Shown here: positions 16,271 through 25,936 of the stretch, one piece after another
How the letters are laid out: every line of letters starts with the position of its first letter
Position numbering within the stretch: the stretch's first letter is position 1
Origin: Deltaproteobacteria bacterium
GTDB taxonomy: Bacteria > Desulfobacterota > Syntrophia > Syntrophales > UBA2185
Assembly (NCBI GenBank): GCA_026388545.1
Contig: JAPLJS010000071.1
Location: forward strand, 20,084-84,083
DNA: 64,000 nt
Reading direction: 5' to 3'
Notes under the pieces: generated by a model
Seen by the model: the letters and a program-made list of their open reading frames with translations, nothing else
Databases searched by the model: none
What the model was told of the DNA's origin: nothing
Program-made: the position numbers and the translations under genes

Positions 16271-17164
16271 TCATGTCTCAAAGTCTGATAGGCCCCCCTT
16301 GGTTAATTCATCAGCCTTACGCTCAAATTCTGCTATAACCTGAGCACCCAACAGAAGGATTAACGCTGCAGCCTCTATACTGAGAAGGAACACTACAACT
16401 GTGGCGAAAGAACCATAAATTAAATTTACAAAGGATATGGACGAGTAATACCAGACAAGTATGCGACGGGTGATCTCCCATAAAATCGTTGCGGTAATCC
16501 CTCCGATCAGAGCATGATGAAAGGTAATACGCCCCACAGGCATAACCAGATAGAGTGACGTGAGCATAAGCACCTCACCAATCATCCCCAGTATATACAG
16601 CACAACTCCGGGGGTGTTTTCAAGGCTCAAACTCCATCCAAAAATTATCAATTGCCTGTCTGCCAGTATCTCTAATGTCCCTGCAATAAACGATACCAGG
16701 AATATACCCAGAGCGATCAAAAAGATATACACATACGGAATGATGGCGGAAACGAGAAAGTGGCGACGGAGAATTCTGACACGCCGAAAAAAGATCACCG
16801 ACATGGCGTTTTCAAGCACCGTGAAGGCTATGGAACTAAAAAACAACATGACCAGAAATCCAATAATACCAATCACCTTGCGGTGCTCAAGAAATACTCG
16901 CGCCTGATCAGTCAAAGTTGCAGCATAGCCGGGTATCATCATTTCCAGATACCTCGATAATGTATGAACCAACTGACCTTCGTCTATAAAATGCGACAGC
17001 ACAATTAAGATGAGGATTGACATGGGTACGATTGATAACAGGGTGTAATAGGCGACAGCACCAGACAACAGAATGCCCTGATTGCGCTTAAAGCCGCGTA
17101 ATATCCTCACCAGGAAGTCGATGAGCCTACCAACTTCCCTAATTATATTATGCAGTTTGTTCAC
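16271..17164 (-). CDS. YihY/BrkB-family inner-membrane protein
   Basis: 297 residues with six hydrophobic segments, a member of the YihY/UPF0761 family formerly annotated as ribonuclease BN. Family marks: GILLSGAVAYYTLLSIVP near the start, VLENAMSVIFFRR, and RILVWYYSSISFVNLIYGSFA. Most likely a transport or flippase-like membrane protein; no nuclease activity is expected because that label was withdrawn for YihY. The start is GTG at 17164. Acidic/hydrophilic C-terminus in the cytoplasm. Convergent with the HD-GYP gene. Confidence 0.85.
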   Translation of the reverse strand: MNKLHNIIREVGRLIDFLVRILRGFKRNQGILLSGAVAYYTLLSIVPMSILILIVLSHFIDEGQLVHTLSRYLEMMIPGYAATLTDQARVFLEHRKVIGIIGFLVMLFFSSIAFTVLENAMSVIFFRRVRILRRHFLVSAIIPYVYIFLIALGIFLVSFIAGTLEILADRQLIIFGWSLSLENTPGVVLYILGMIGEVLMLTSLYLVMPVGRITFHHALIGGITATILWEITRRILVWYYSSISFVNLIYGSFATVVVFLLSIEAAALILLLGAQVIAEFERKADELTKGGLSDFET

Positions 17165-17300
17165 AATGGGATATGAAATTTATACAAATAATTATTTTTA
17201 CTTTCACAAACATTTCCATGAACAATCTGCATCTTTTAATGAGTGCGTTTGCAGGAAAAGACGCGGTATCTCCTTATACAATGCGTGACGCCGGCACCTG

Positions 17301-17912
17301 TTATTTTACAAGCCTGGCTGTAATCGTGGCAACATGGCGGCCCTGGAACCGGGCTGCGGCCAGCTCGTTTTCACTCGGCATGCGCGCGCCTGTACTTCCT
17401 GCAATCGTAGAAGCCCCGTAGGGAGACCCACCACTCACTTCATCCGTCCGCGTCTGACCCTGAAACGAATACGGCAACCCCACCAGGATCATCCCTTGAT
17501 GGAGCAGGGTAACATGGAAACTGAGAATAGTCGATTCCTGCCCCCCGTGCTGCGTGCCGGTACTTGTAAATACACTCCCAACCTTACCGACAAGGGCGCC
17601 TTTTGCCCAGAGCCCCCCTGTCGCATCGAGAAACTGACGCATCTGCCCACACATATTTCCAAAGCGTGTCGGCGTTCCGAAGATAATAGCATCGGCAGCG
17701 GCAAGCTCATCCATAGTACATAGGGGTATGTCAGCAAAACCTTTCTGATCTTCCAGAGCCCCCATTTTTTTGAGGACTTCTTCCGGAAGTGTTTCCGGAA
17801 CACGGCGCATCAGGACTTCCGCACCGGCAACCTCACGTGCCCCTTCCGCAACGGCCTCGGCCATGCGATGGATATGGCCGTACATGGAATAATAAACGAT
17901 CAGTATCTTCAT
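17301..17912 (-). CDS. wrbA: WrbA-family NAD(P)H:quinone oxidoreductase
   Basis: 203 residues, the standard length for WrbA, a tetrameric FMN flavodoxin-like enzyme that reduces quinones by two electrons. Motifs: the phosphate loop [32 protein letters not shown] for the flavin ring, [15 protein letters not shown], and [11 protein letters not shown]. No residue loss is seen. The ATG follows AAGGAGAG. Cytoplasmic, probably protecting against oxidative or electrophile stress in this anaerobe. It stands alone, convergent with nothing close. Confidence 0.93.
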   Translation of the reverse strand: MKILIVYYSMYGHIHRMAEAVAEGAREVAGAEVLMRRVPETLPEEVLKKMGALEDQKGFADIPLCTMDELAAADAIIFGTPTRFGNMCGQMRQFLDATGGLWAKGALVGKVGSVFTSTGTQHGGQESTILSFHVTLLHQGMILVGLPYSFQGQTRTDEVSGGSPYGASTIAGSTGARMPSENELAAARFQGRHVATITARLVK

Positions 17913-18013
17913 CTTGTAATCTCTCCTTCACCTCATAATTTGAGAATTTACCGCCCAAGGTGCTCAAAAACATTTGCAGCAAGGCTTGGGGGAAATTAAA
18001 ATTTGTTTATGCC

Positions 18014-18427
18014 TCACACAATTCCGACGAGCCGCAACCCAGAGATAATCGTGATAACTGCGAACAGGAGAACGAATCGGCCGGACCATCGATGCATAAC
18101 CCTGATTTCCACTGAATAACCTTGAACTTTAAATTGCAGGATACCCAGCAAGGGCGTTATAAAAGCAACCACACCGGTTACGGCGCCAATATACGTATGT
18201 GTTCCACCGAAGTGCTCTCCACCGGAAAAAGTAATCATGGAGATGACTGCAGCAAAACCAAAAAGAACACTCACGGCGCCCAGAATACCTGCGGCTTTGT
18301 GAAATCTGAGCCACCACCTCTTGCGCCTCAGAAACATGGCTACCGTTGCACCCGACATCATTGAAAAGAATCCTGCAAGCATGAAACCTGCATGAAAATA
18401 CAGGAGAGAACCAATAAGGTCCGCCAT
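18014..18427 (-). CDS. Four-helix membrane protein resembling cytochrome b561 types
   Basis: 137 residues with four transmembrane helices. Histidines sit at helix ends (YFHAGFM, WWLRFHKAAG, GTHTYIGAVTG, VMHRWSGRF), the pattern of small di-haem b561-like proteins; haem binding is inferred. It begins 11 bases after the superoxide-reductase-like gene and probably forms an operon with it, in which it could pass electrons across the membrane to that periplasmic protein. I use the ATG at 18427; a TTG lies two codons upstream. No clear ribosome site, consistent with translational coupling. Confidence 0.6.
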   Translation of the reverse strand: MADLIGSLLYFHAGFMLAGFFSMMSGATVAMFLRRKRWWLRFHKAAGILGAVSVLFGFAAVISMITFSGGEHFGGTHTYIGAVTGVVAFITPLLGILQFKVQGYSVEIRVMHRWSGRFVLLFAVITIISGLRLVGIV

Positions 18428-18438
18428 AATCAACGTGC

Positions 18439-18843
18439 CTATTTACCAACAGTCAATTTTACTGCTTTTGAACCGTATATATTGCATGTTGCGGTCACTT
18501 CTAGGACGTCATTTTGGACTGCCTGCACCTTATAAGAGTAGACAAATTTTGTCTTATCCGGTTGACTCTTGTAATCATTAACACCGATAGACGTACCATT
18601 CTTTGTGATTTCCACTTTTTTGATGTAATGCCAAGTGGGTGAAGCTGATTCATGCACTATAGTCACCTCCAACGTTTGCGAGGCACTATTGTATACAAGT
18701 GTTACGTCCTTTGGAGGATTTGCATAAGCCGTTATCGGGCTAACTGTTAGCAGGGGAAGAAGAGCAAAAAGAGCAAATAAAATTATACCGGCCTTAGAAC
18801 TCTTCCCTACCCTTATTGTACTGGATTTTGCTTCATCCTTCAT
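18439..18843 (-). CDS. Exported desulfoferrodoxin/superoxide-reductase-like protein
   Basis: 134 residues: a basic N-terminus, a hydrophobic signal (about 18-42, cleavage near AYA-NP) and a mature domain like the iron-site domain of superoxide reductase. It keeps VHESASPTWHYIKKVEI (two iron-ligand His) and TCNIYG (the Cys ligand), but the His that normally follows the Cys (CNLHG) is Tyr and the first family His is not visible. Thus a standard Fe(His)4Cys site cannot form, and either the site is changed or the protein has another job. The ATG at 18843 is set by GGAGG eight bases upstream. Paired with the b561-like gene. Confidence 0.72.
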   Translation of the reverse strand: MKDEAKSSTIRVGKSSKAGIILFALFALLPLLTVSPITAYANPPKDVTLVYNSASQTLEVTIVHESASPTWHYIKKVEITKNGTSIGVNDYKSQPDKTKFVYSYKVQAVQNDVLEVTATCNIYGSKAVKLTVGK

Positions 18844-18893
18844 TTTCCATACCTCCATAAATATGATTCACTCTCAAATCAACAGACACTTAT

Positions 18894-19733
18894 CTACAAT
18901 TTAATTTCCATCCCCTGATGAAGGGCAAAACATTCCAACTCGGCATGATTATTCGCGACGACTTCACGGCAATCTTCAACTATCTCGTCCACGCCTTTAT
19001 CATACCTTTCCTGGTTGTGATGAAACAACCCGAATTTTTTCACTCTGGCTTCGAGGGCTAACTGCAAGGCATCTTTATAAACAGAATGTCCCCAGGACCT
19101 CGTCTTTTTATATTCCTGCTCCGTATACTCGGCGTCATGTACCAAAAGGTCGGCGCCGTCGGAAAAATCGCGATAATGCTGAAAATCAGCACCGCCCGGA
19201 TGTTTAAACCTCAACTCATTATCCGTAAGGAAAACAAAACTCTTGCCGTCTTCAACAAATCTATACCCAACGCCCTGATTGGGATGACTTAACGGGATTG
19301 GAGTAATTGTCATCGATTTTATCGTAAAAACACTCTGGCACGCTTCATGGTAATCAATCTCGGCCCGTATTTTTTCAAAATTGACCGGAAAATTGGGAGG
19401 CGCCATAATTTTAGAGATCATGTGTTTTACCGACACCTGCGCAAACGGGCATCCGTACATGGAGATACGTGTTTTCTTTGAATAGATGGGGTTGAAAAAA
19501 GGAAACCCCATGATATGGTCCCAATGGGCATGGGTAAAAATCATTGTACATTGAAAGCGTTTTTCGGAAATAAGCCTGTGACCGAGTCTCCTGATGCCTG
19601 ATCCGGCATCAATGACGATGATTTCATCATCTTTTGTTCTTATTTCCAGACAGGTTGTATCACCTCCATACTTTACGTATTCCTCCCCGGAAACCGGTAT
19701 TGAACCCCGTGCGCCCCAGCATCTGATGATCAT
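18894..19733 (-). CDS. Metallo-beta-lactamase-fold phosphodiesterase-like hydrolase
   Basis: 279 residues starting MIIRCWGARGSIPVSGEE, the opening of the PhnP/cyclic-phosphodiesterase-like branch of the metallo-beta-lactamase superfamily. Metal ligands are visible in THAHWDHIMGFPFF (HxHxDH), in PLSHPNQG, in the Asp of FLTDNE, and in LVHDAEYTEQE; the late His is in FGLFHHNQ. Two zinc or manganese ions should be bound. The substrate (cyclic nucleotide or phosphodiester) is not deducible. Monocistronic, 50 bases upstream of the next start on the same strand. Confidence 0.85.
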   Translation of the reverse strand: MIIRCWGARGSIPVSGEEYVKYGGDTTCLEIRTKDDEIIVIDAGSGIRRLGHRLISEKRFQCTMIFTHAHWDHIMGFPFFNPIYSKKTRISMYGCPFAQVSVKHMISKIMAPPNFPVNFEKIRAEIDYHEACQSVFTIKSMTITPIPLSHPNQGVGYRFVEDGKSFVFLTDNELRFKHPGGADFQHYRDFSDGADLLVHDAEYTEQEYKKTRSWGHSVYKDALQLALEARVKKFGLFHHNQERYDKGVDEIVEDCREVVANNHAELECFALHQGMEIKL

Positions 19734-19822
19734 TGATTATGTCCCTTCGGTTCCTTTATTTGTTTATGCTTCCCTGAAATATCTGATCTATATACGATAA
19801 ATATAGAAAAGGTGTCAACAGC

Positions 19823-21181
19823 TCAATTTCTCCTGATGGGACAACTGACCGATCTCCAGCCTGCCAGTCCGCCCAGTACGACAACCAGATATTGCCATCC
19901 TTCACGTTTCAAAAGGCTTGCAGCTATCATTGAACGGAGACCGCTGCCGCAAAAGATAAATACAGTGCGATCCCTGGGGACTTCATTCACACGACCCATA
20001 AGCTCGGTCAGATGGATATGATAAGCGCCCGTCACCACGCCTGCATATTCAAGCTCTGTATCGCTCCTTACATCTAAAATCCATGGCGGTGCTCCCTGAT
20101 CAAGGAGAGAGCAGAACGACTGCACGGCAACCGTTTTAATCGATGAGGTTTCCCGGCCGGCCATATGCCACGCGAGCATCCCTCCGGAAAGAAAACCGGA
20201 AATATTACTATATCCCAGACGAAACAGATATCGGGTAACTTGATCCGGGTTGTTGGATTCATTGACCAGAAGTATCGGCTTATCGCAGGGAAGAAACCAT
20301 CCGGCAAAACTTGGCAATCCGGCAGACCATATGGAGAGAGCTTTCGGCACATATGAGGCGCCGAAAGCAAGCTCCGTCCTTGTATCGAGAACGATTGCAT
20401 CCTGAACAACGCTTGTAAATTCATGTATTGTAAGAGGCACAGGAAGAATCTCACAGAGGGAAGCTCCCTCAAGGTTGAGTTTTTCCATCTGCCGGAAATA
20501 GGGGGGGTATCCCAGTTTTTTTGCCGTGAGTGAAATAAATTCATCCCGATCGGCAACCTGTAATTTAGGATTATCTCGGCGCTCCAGGCCGATGGTTGTC
20601 CACATCCTCTCACCGATGTCACCGGCGCAAACAGAACCGGGACCATGGGCAGGGCAAACAATAACTCCGTCACCCAAAGGAAGAAGCTTATCGAATAGGG
20701 TATCGTATAAGTGGCCTGCCATCTCGGGCGCACGATCCATACCCATTAAATCGACGCGCCCAACGTCACCCGCAAAAAGGGCATCACCCGTGAAGACCAT
20801 CCAGGGCATACCGTCGGGATCGTAGAGAAGATAGCTCATGCTCCCCGGCGTGTGGCCCGGCGAATGCATGGATTCCAGTTTGAGCCTCCCGATTTTCCAT
20901 GTCTGGCCGTCTTTAACCGCACTGCCGTACCGGTAATCCCACTGGCTGTCGGCATGCCAGATGTCGGCGCCGGTTCGCACAGCCAGCGCCGCCGATCCTA
21001 AAACAAAATCTTCATGACGGTGGGTTTCCAGGATATGATGTATATGGAAACCTTCCAGGTGGGCTTCCTCCACATAAATGCCGCAGTCAAGCCTCGGGTC
21101 GATTACCGCGGCCTCCCTGCCGTCACCGATGATATATGAATACTGCGCGATACCTTCGGATTCGATCCGCTTGAAGAGCAT
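19823..21181 (-). CDS. Metallo-beta-lactamase protein fused to two rhodanese domains
   Basis: 452 residues. Residues 1-about 240 are a persulfide-dioxygenase/glyoxalase-II-like domain with HRHEDF in place of the usual HxHxDH, SPGHTPGSMSY, FTGDALFAGDVGR and CPAHGPGS. Two rhodanese-like domains follow. The first lacks a Cys in its active loop (LLVNESN) and is likely structural; the second has it in FIFCGSGLRS and ends with GGLAGW. Such fusions act on glutathione- or protein-persulfides and pass sulfane sulfur along. It follows the SseA-type gene by 49 bases, making a sulfur-transfer operon. Confidence 0.85.
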   Translation of the reverse strand: MLFKRIESEGIAQYSYIIGDGREAAVIDPRLDCGIYVEEAHLEGFHIHHILETHRHEDFVLGSAALAVRTGADIWHADSQWDYRYGSAVKDGQTWKIGRLKLESMHSPGHTPGSMSYLLYDPDGMPWMVFTGDALFAGDVGRVDLMGMDRAPEMAGHLYDTLFDKLLPLGDGVIVCPAHGPGSVCAGDIGERMWTTIGLERRDNPKLQVADRDEFISLTAKKLGYPPYFRQMEKLNLEGASLCEILPVPLTIHEFTSVVQDAIVLDTRTELAFGASYVPKALSIWSAGLPSFAGWFLPCDKPILLVNESNNPDQVTRYLFRLGYSNISGFLSGGMLAWHMAGRETSSIKTVAVQSFCSLLDQGAPPWILDVRSDTELEYAGVVTGAYHIHLTELMGRVNEVPRDRTVFIFCGSGLRSMIAASLLKREGWQYLVVVLGGLAGWRSVSCPIRRN

Positions 21182-21230
21182 CGTTCACATCTCCGTTCAA
21201 TTTACGCTATCCCGATGCACCCACAACCGC

Positions 21231-22103
21231 CTACCGGGGGTTTTTACCCGTCACGGTTGGGTTTTCCGGGTACGCTGTCCATTCGGTGAATGAACCTTCG
21301 TATATCTTAACATTCGGATAGTTGAGGTACCACTTGAAGAAGATAAATTCATTCGTCGCCTCACGGCCCGTACCGCACGTGCAGATTATGGTTTTATCCG
21401 GTCTCACTTCGTTTGCATTCAGGATAGCCATTATTTCTTCGTCAGGCTTGAGAAGACGCTTGTTTTTATCATCCATCAGAGATGCCCAGGGTACATTGAC
21501 AGCTCCGGGGATGTGGCCGGGTTTGATCCAGAACGCCTGCCCCTCATACGCCGCGGCCGGACGCGCATCCAGGACCATAACACCATCACGGTCCTTCATG
21601 GCCTTGAAGTCTTTATAATCAACATAGAAATCGGATTGAACGCGGACGGTGAAGTCGGACGATTCCGTTTTGGGAAACTGTTTCGTTAAGGGCTTCCCCT
21701 CTCCCTTCCACTTGTCAAGACCGCCGTCAAGGACATAAATGGAATCATGGCCGAAACGCGCCAGGCTGTATCCCATCATCGTCTGCTCCAGACCATCCCC
21801 CCACCCCTTGGCGGCGCCTGTTCCTGTATACACCACAACTGGGAGCTTCGGTTTCAGTCCTGCATAACGGAGAACCGGCTGAACTGTCTCCGGGGGAACA
21901 TACCTGGCAGGCACCCCATCAATGGTGGTCCGCAATAATCCCTCACTGATATAAATGGCCCCGGAAATATGCTCCTCAATGTAGTCATGAATATTCGGCT
22001 GGACGTCGAGTATCATCATTTCCTGCTTATTCAGATTTTCATACAGCCAGTCCGTGGAAACCCACCGGACTGTTCCTGTACCATAAGGATAATGCTTTAT
22101 CAT
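21231..22103 (-). CDS. Two-domain thiosulfate/3-mercaptopyruvate sulfurtransferase
   Basis: 290 residues, two rhodanese domains. The N-terminal domain has Tyr-Thr-Gly-Thr-Gly where a catalytic Cys loop would be (inactive), and the C-terminal domain has the active loop CTCGTGREATN. The loop matches neither the CRxGxR/T of classical rhodanese nor CGSGVT of mercaptopyruvate enzymes exactly, so the preferred donor is open. It moves sulfane sulfur to cyanide, thiols or proteins. No export signal. The ATG at 22103 follows GGAGGAGG; nine extra upstream codons are not used. Confidence 0.88.
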   Translation of the reverse strand: MIKHYPYGTGTVRWVSTDWLYENLNKQEMMILDVQPNIHDYIEEHISGAIYISEGLLRTTIDGVPARYVPPETVQPVLRYAGLKPKLPVVVYTGTGAAKGWGDGLEQTMMGYSLARFGHDSIYVLDGGLDKWKGEGKPLTKQFPKTESSDFTVRVQSDFYVDYKDFKAMKDRDGVMVLDARPAAAYEGQAFWIKPGHIPGAVNVPWASLMDDKNKRLLKPDEEIMAILNANEVRPDKTIICTCGTGREATNEFIFFKWYLNYPNVKIYEGSFTEWTAYPENPTVTGKNPR

Positions 22104-22362
22104 GGTAGACCTCCTCCCACAAATAAACAATTGTGGCGGGTTATAATATCGATACGCTTTGCCGAGTTCCCTTAAAAAAAGTATTCAATAGGAAGTGCTC
22201 TTAAGATGTAAGTATAAGTATTGTTAAAATAACCAGTTACAAACGTCTTGTCAAGAAATTAATCCGTTTGGCCATTCTGCTGTATGATATTTTGAACAAC
22301 AGCATAAAGATTATTTATTGAAGTGGCATTCAAGGTATGGTAAAAAAATCATTGAATTTAGA

Positions 22363-22407
22363 TTGCTTACACTATTGCCTGAATTATGATGTCCATAGAG
22401 AGACATC
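22363..22407 (+). promoter_or_regulatory. Candidate metal-responsive promoter and inverted repeat of copZ-copA
   Basis: TTGCTT (22363-22368), 16 bases, TATGAT (22385-22390); GATGTC (22388-22393) pairs with GACATC (22402-22407) over an eight-base loop and overlaps the -10. A repressor bound there would block transcription, as known for copper-sensing repressors, but the operator type is not identified. The rest of 22104-22362 holds no gene. Confidence 0.4.
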
Positions 22408-22432
22408 AAATCCATAAAGGGGGGAAGATGTT

Positions 22433-22630
22433 ATGACAACAATAAAAATCAAGGGCATGTCCTGTAATCACTGTGTAATGGCGGTCACCAAGGTCTTGAG
22501 GGATATCGACGGAATCAGAAACGTCAAAGTAGATCTTAAAAACGGTGAGGCAGCGTTCGATGAGGTGGATCCGGTTGATATGGAAACCATCAAAGAACGT
22601 ATCCGGAAGGCGGGGTATGAAGTCGCCTGA
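22433..22630 (+). CDS. copZ: CopZ-like copper chaperone (heavy-metal-associated domain)
   Basis: 65 residues, one complete heavy-metal-associated ferredoxin-like domain. The Cu(I)-binding loop is [11 protein letters not shown], and the protein ends AGYEVA as usual. It should carry Cu(I) in the cytoplasm to the ATPase encoded next. Its 3' end overlaps the copA start by 14 bases, so both are translated together. A strong GGGGGGAAG ribosome site precedes the ATG. A regulated promoter candidate lies 25-70 bases upstream. Confidence 0.92.
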   Translation: MTTIKIKGMSCNHCVMAVTKVLRDIDGIRNVKVDLKNGEAAFDEVDPVDMETIKERIRKAGYEVA

Positions 22631-24857
22631 AAAGACCTCAATCTCTGTCGGAGGCATGACCTGTGCGGCCTGTGTACGCCGTGTGGAGTCGGCTCTAAAG
22701 TCAGTTGACGGCGTGACCGACGTGGCGGTTAATCTTGCTACGGCCAGGGCAACAATCACACACGAGACAAAATGGGGAGGCATTGAAGCCCTGGAGAAGA
22801 TAATCTCCAATCAGGGTTACGAATATTTGGGCGTCCCGGACGACACCCGTGAAGATCCTGTCACTGCATCGAGGGAAAAGGAAGTTAAAGAACTCACAAT
22901 CAAATTTATCGTCGGTGCGGTTCTCAGCGTTATTATTTTCATGGGCTCCATGCAGCACTGGTTTCCCTTTCTCATGGCCGTTCCGAGACAGGCCATGCTG
23001 ATTTTCCTGTTTTTCCTCACGACTCCCGTCGTGTTCTGGGTGGGAAGCAGGTTTTACATCGGCGCCATAAAGGCGGCAAGACTTAAAACCACGGATATGA
23101 ATACACTTGTGGCGGTAGGGGCGCTTGCAGCCTACCTCTACTCTGTCCTTGCTACTTTTTATCCCCGGTTTTTCGCAAGCGCCGATATAGCTCCTCATGT
23201 CTACTATGACGGCGCCGCTATGATCATCACCTTGATCCTTCTGGGCCGTCTTCTGGAAGCAAAGGCCAAAGGAAAGACCTCCGCAGCCATCAAACGGCTG
23301 ATGGGGCTCAGGCCAAAAACAGCCAGAGTAATCCGGGATGAGTCAGAGGTGGATATTCCCATCGAAGAAGTCATAAAAGGGGACCTCATCCTGGTCCGGC
23401 CGGGAGAAAAGATCCCAACCGACGGGCTGGTTATTTCGGGAACCTCTGCCGTCGACGAGTCCATGCTTACCGGCGAGAGTATGCCTGTCGTCAAAGAAGC
23501 GGGACAGCAGGTATTCGCTGCCACCATGAATAAACGCGGAAGCTTTGTATTTCAAGCAACCAAGGTAGGAGCTGAAACAGCCCTCGCCCAGATTATCCGT
23601 CTCGTCGAGGAGGCTCAGGAATCAAAGGCCCCTATCCAGAGGCTGGCGGACAAAGTTGCATCCATCTTTGTACCGGTTGTATTTGTAATCGGTATGGCCA
23701 CCTTTGTTGTCTGGTATTTCTTCGTCCCCGATCCTGTCTTCAGCCGGGCCCTGTTAAATTTTGTATCCGTCCTGGTTATCGCCTGTCCCTGTGCCCTGGG
23801 CCTGGCAACACCAACGGCGGTTATGGTGGGAACCGGCCTGGGCGCTGAACACGGTATTTTGATCAAAGGGGGAGAAAGTCTGGAGAAGGCCTACAAACTC
23901 ACGACCGTAGTTTTCGACAAGACCGGCACACTGACCAGAGGAGAACTTGAGGTTACTGACGTACTGGCCGGACCCGGCGAAGAGCAGAGCAGGGTTTTAC
24001 AAATTGCCATGGCCCTCGAAGCCCTTTCAGAACATCCCATCGCGGCGGCCATAGTTGACCGAGGTCATCGTGAACAATTGCGGTCCGTCCATATCGATCA
24101 ATTTGAGGCCATCTCAGGTCTCGGCGCCAGGGCTGTCATGAATGGTCATCAATGCCTCCTGGGAAACCTCAAACTTATGGAAAAAGAAGGTATACAGGTT
24201 AACGGACTTGCCGATGACGCAAAAAGACTCGCCGATGAGGGAAAGACGTGTGTATTTATTGCCGAAGGAAGTAAGGCCATCGGAATTATCGGCCTTTCCG
24301 ATGTTCCCAGGGAATCGGCAAAAGAAACTATTACCACACTGAAGGACATGGGGCTTAAGGTCGCCATGATCACAGGAGACAATATCAGCACGGCCAGGGC
24401 TGTTGGCATCGCTCTCGGCATAGAGCAAATCATGGCTGAGGTCCTGCCGGCAGATAAGGCAACCGAAATCAATCGCCTGCGGGAACAGGGTGAGGTTGTT
24501 GCAATGGTGGGAGACGGCATTAATGATGCGCCGGCACTGACAGCGGCAGATATCGGGATTGCCATCGGGGCCGGAACGGACGTGGCTATGGAAGCAAGCG
24601 ACATTACCCTTATAAAGGACGATCTCAAGTCGGTGCCCATGGCAATCAGGCTCTCTTTCGAGACCATGAAGGTAATCAGACAAAATCTCTTCTGGGCGTT
24701 TTTCTATAACATACTGGGAATTCCCGTTGCAGCAGGTGTTTTGTATCCATTCTTCGGAATTCTTCTCAATCCGGAGTTTGCCGCAGCCGCCATGGCATTG
24801 AGTTCCGTATCTGTGGTCAGCAATTCGCTGCGCCTGAAGAGGGTATGGAAGGCATAA
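22617..24857 (+). CDS. copA: Copper-exporting P1B-type ATPase
   Basis: 746 residues. One N-terminal metal-binding domain ([15 protein letters not shown], about 11-75), then eight membrane helices with the intramembrane CPC in [11 protein letters not shown], the phosphatase loop LTGESMPV, the phosphorylated Asp in DKTGTLT, the HP pair in SEHPIAAAI, and [13 protein letters not shown] plus the GMTCAAC domain point to Cu(I) export. The start at 22617 lies inside copZ; an earlier in-frame start at 22545 would run out of frame through all of copZ and is rejected. All catalytic residues are present. Confidence 0.95.
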   Translation: MKSPEKTSISVGGMTCAACVRRVESALKSVDGVTDVAVNLATARATITHETKWGGIEALEKIISNQGYEYLGVPDDTREDPVTASREKEVKELTIKFIVGAVLSVIIFMGSMQHWFPFLMAVPRQAMLIFLFFLTTPVVFWVGSRFYIGAIKAARLKTTDMNTLVAVGALAAYLYSVLATFYPRFFASADIAPHVYYDGAAMIITLILLGRLLEAKAKGKTSAAIKRLMGLRPKTARVIRDESEVDIPIEEVIKGDLILVRPGEKIPTDGLVISGTSAVDESMLTGESMPVVKEAGQQVFAATMNKRGSFVFQATKVGAETALAQIIRLVEEAQESKAPIQRLADKVASIFVPVVFVIGMATFVVWYFFVPDPVFSRALLNFVSVLVIACPCALGLATPTAVMVGTGLGAEHGILIKGGESLEKAYKLTTVVFDKTGTLTRGELEVTDVLAGPGEEQSRVLQIAMALEALSEHPIAAAIVDRGHREQLRSVHIDQFEAISGLGARAVMNGHQCLLGNLKLMEKEGIQVNGLADDAKRLADEGKTCVFIAEGSKAIGIIGLSDVPRESAKETITTLKDMGLKVAMITGDNISTARAVGIALGIEQIMAEVLPADKATEINRLREQGEVVAMVGDGINDAPALTAADIGIAIGAGTDVAMEASDITLIKDDLKSVPMAIRLSFETMKVIRQNLFWAFFYNILGIPVAAGVLYPFFGILLNPEFAAAAMALSSVSVVSNSLRLKRVWKA

Positions 24858-24950
24858 GCTTTCTTATGGCCGGGACACTATCCGTAACCCTGTTTGAAAA
24901 CAGCGATATAAGCTTTAAGGTTGATGAACTCGTAAAAAGTCAAAAACCAT

Positions 24951-25043
24951 GTCACTCCCGCGGAGGCGGGAGTCCAGACACTGCCCTCGCGCAAGCGGAG
25001 AACCACGAAATCATTACTGGATTCCCGCTTTCGCGGGAATGAC
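24951..25043. repeat. Dispersed inverted-repeat element (REP/MITE-like)
   Basis: The ends 24951-24977 and 25017-25043 are imperfect inverted repeats of 27 bases with four mismatches, each itself a hairpin (left CTCCCGC-GGAG-GCGGGAG, right TTCCCGC-TTTC-GCGGGAA). It lies just after copA and could act as its transcription end. Elements of this look are frequent in deltaproteobacterial intergenic DNA. Confidence 0.75.
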
Positions 25044-25084
25044 AAATAGAGACGAAACATGCCCATTATTCAATTTGACCAAAC

Positions 25085-25873
25085 ATGAGTGACATTCGGA
25101 TTATCCGTGATTTTTATTCCTACCCGGAAAGGACGGTAAGAACGTTACGCATCTATACCCCGGATGCCTGTTATTCGGAACCGGAACGGCGCCTTCCGGT
25201 GCTTTACATGTTTGACGGACAAAATGTATTCAGCCATCCGGAGTCGGCCCTTTACCATACGTGGTGCGCAAACACGACCATGGACTGGCTCGTCATGGAA
25301 GGTCGAATCCTGCCCTGGATCATCGTTGCCGTCGATCACCTGCCTGACCGCTTTTCGGAATATTCTCCCTGGTGGGAACCGGCTGTAGAGAGCGGCGGGC
25401 GCGGATGGCTGTTCGTCGACTTCCTGGTCAATCATCTGAAGCCGTTTATTGATCAGAGCTATCGCACTCTTACGGAGCCCCATTGGACCGGGGTGATGGG
25501 ATCAAGTCTTGGCAGTTTGATGAGCCTCGTAACAGGCAGGCTACACCCGGGCATTTTCGGCAGGATCGGCGCTGTCTCCCCTGCGGTTATGTGGGCGGAC
25601 GGCGAGATATTCCGGTTTTGGTACAGTCCCACCGGTCGCTGGTGCAAAATTTACATGGATACGGGATCGCTCGAACAGTATTGGTTCTCTACTTCCCACC
25701 TGGATTACGTTGAGGCGACGAAAGATTTTTACAACCATTTGAAAAGCCTTGGCATAGGAGACCATGAACTGCGCTATGTCGTGGCGCAGAATCATTTCCA
25801 CAACGAGGAGGCATGGCAGGCCCGCCTGCCGGATATCTTCCAATGGCTTTTAGTGGATGCAAAAGGCATCTGA
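25085..25873 (+). CDS. Putative esterase, alpha/beta hydrolase fold
   Basis: 262 residues, similar in layout to the IroE/YieL/esterase-D group. LPVLYMFDGQNVF starts the fold, IIVAVDH follows, the nucleophile elbow is GVMGSSLGSLMSL (GxSxG-like, Ser in GSSLGS), and the late His is in AQNHFHNEEAWQARLP. Cytoplasmic, no signal peptide. It hydrolyses an ester of unknown identity. The N-terminal seven residues and weak ribosome site leave the exact start uncertain. It stands alone between copA and convergent ridA. Confidence 0.8.
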   Translation: MSDIRIIRDFYSYPERTVRTLRIYTPDACYSEPERRLPVLYMFDGQNVFSHPESALYHTWCANTTMDWLVMEGRILPWIIVAVDHLPDRFSEYSPWWEPAVESGGRGWLFVDFLVNHLKPFIDQSYRTLTEPHWTGVMGSSLGSLMSLVTGRLHPGIFGRIGAVSPAVMWADGEIFRFWYSPTGRWCKIYMDTGSLEQYWFSTSHLDYVEATKDFYNHLKSLGIGDHELRYVVAQNHFHNEEAWQARLPDIFQWLLVDAKGI

Positions 25874-25936
25874 GGGACTATCAAACGGTCATTTCGAGCC
25901 GAAGGCAAGAAAGCCGGAAGCCTTTTTCTTATCCCG

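Noticed and set aside
22545..22616. Upstream extension of copA
   Set aside because: It lies out of frame inside copZ and encodes a Trp/Arg-rich stretch foreign to the family; the ATG at 22617 gives a normal start.
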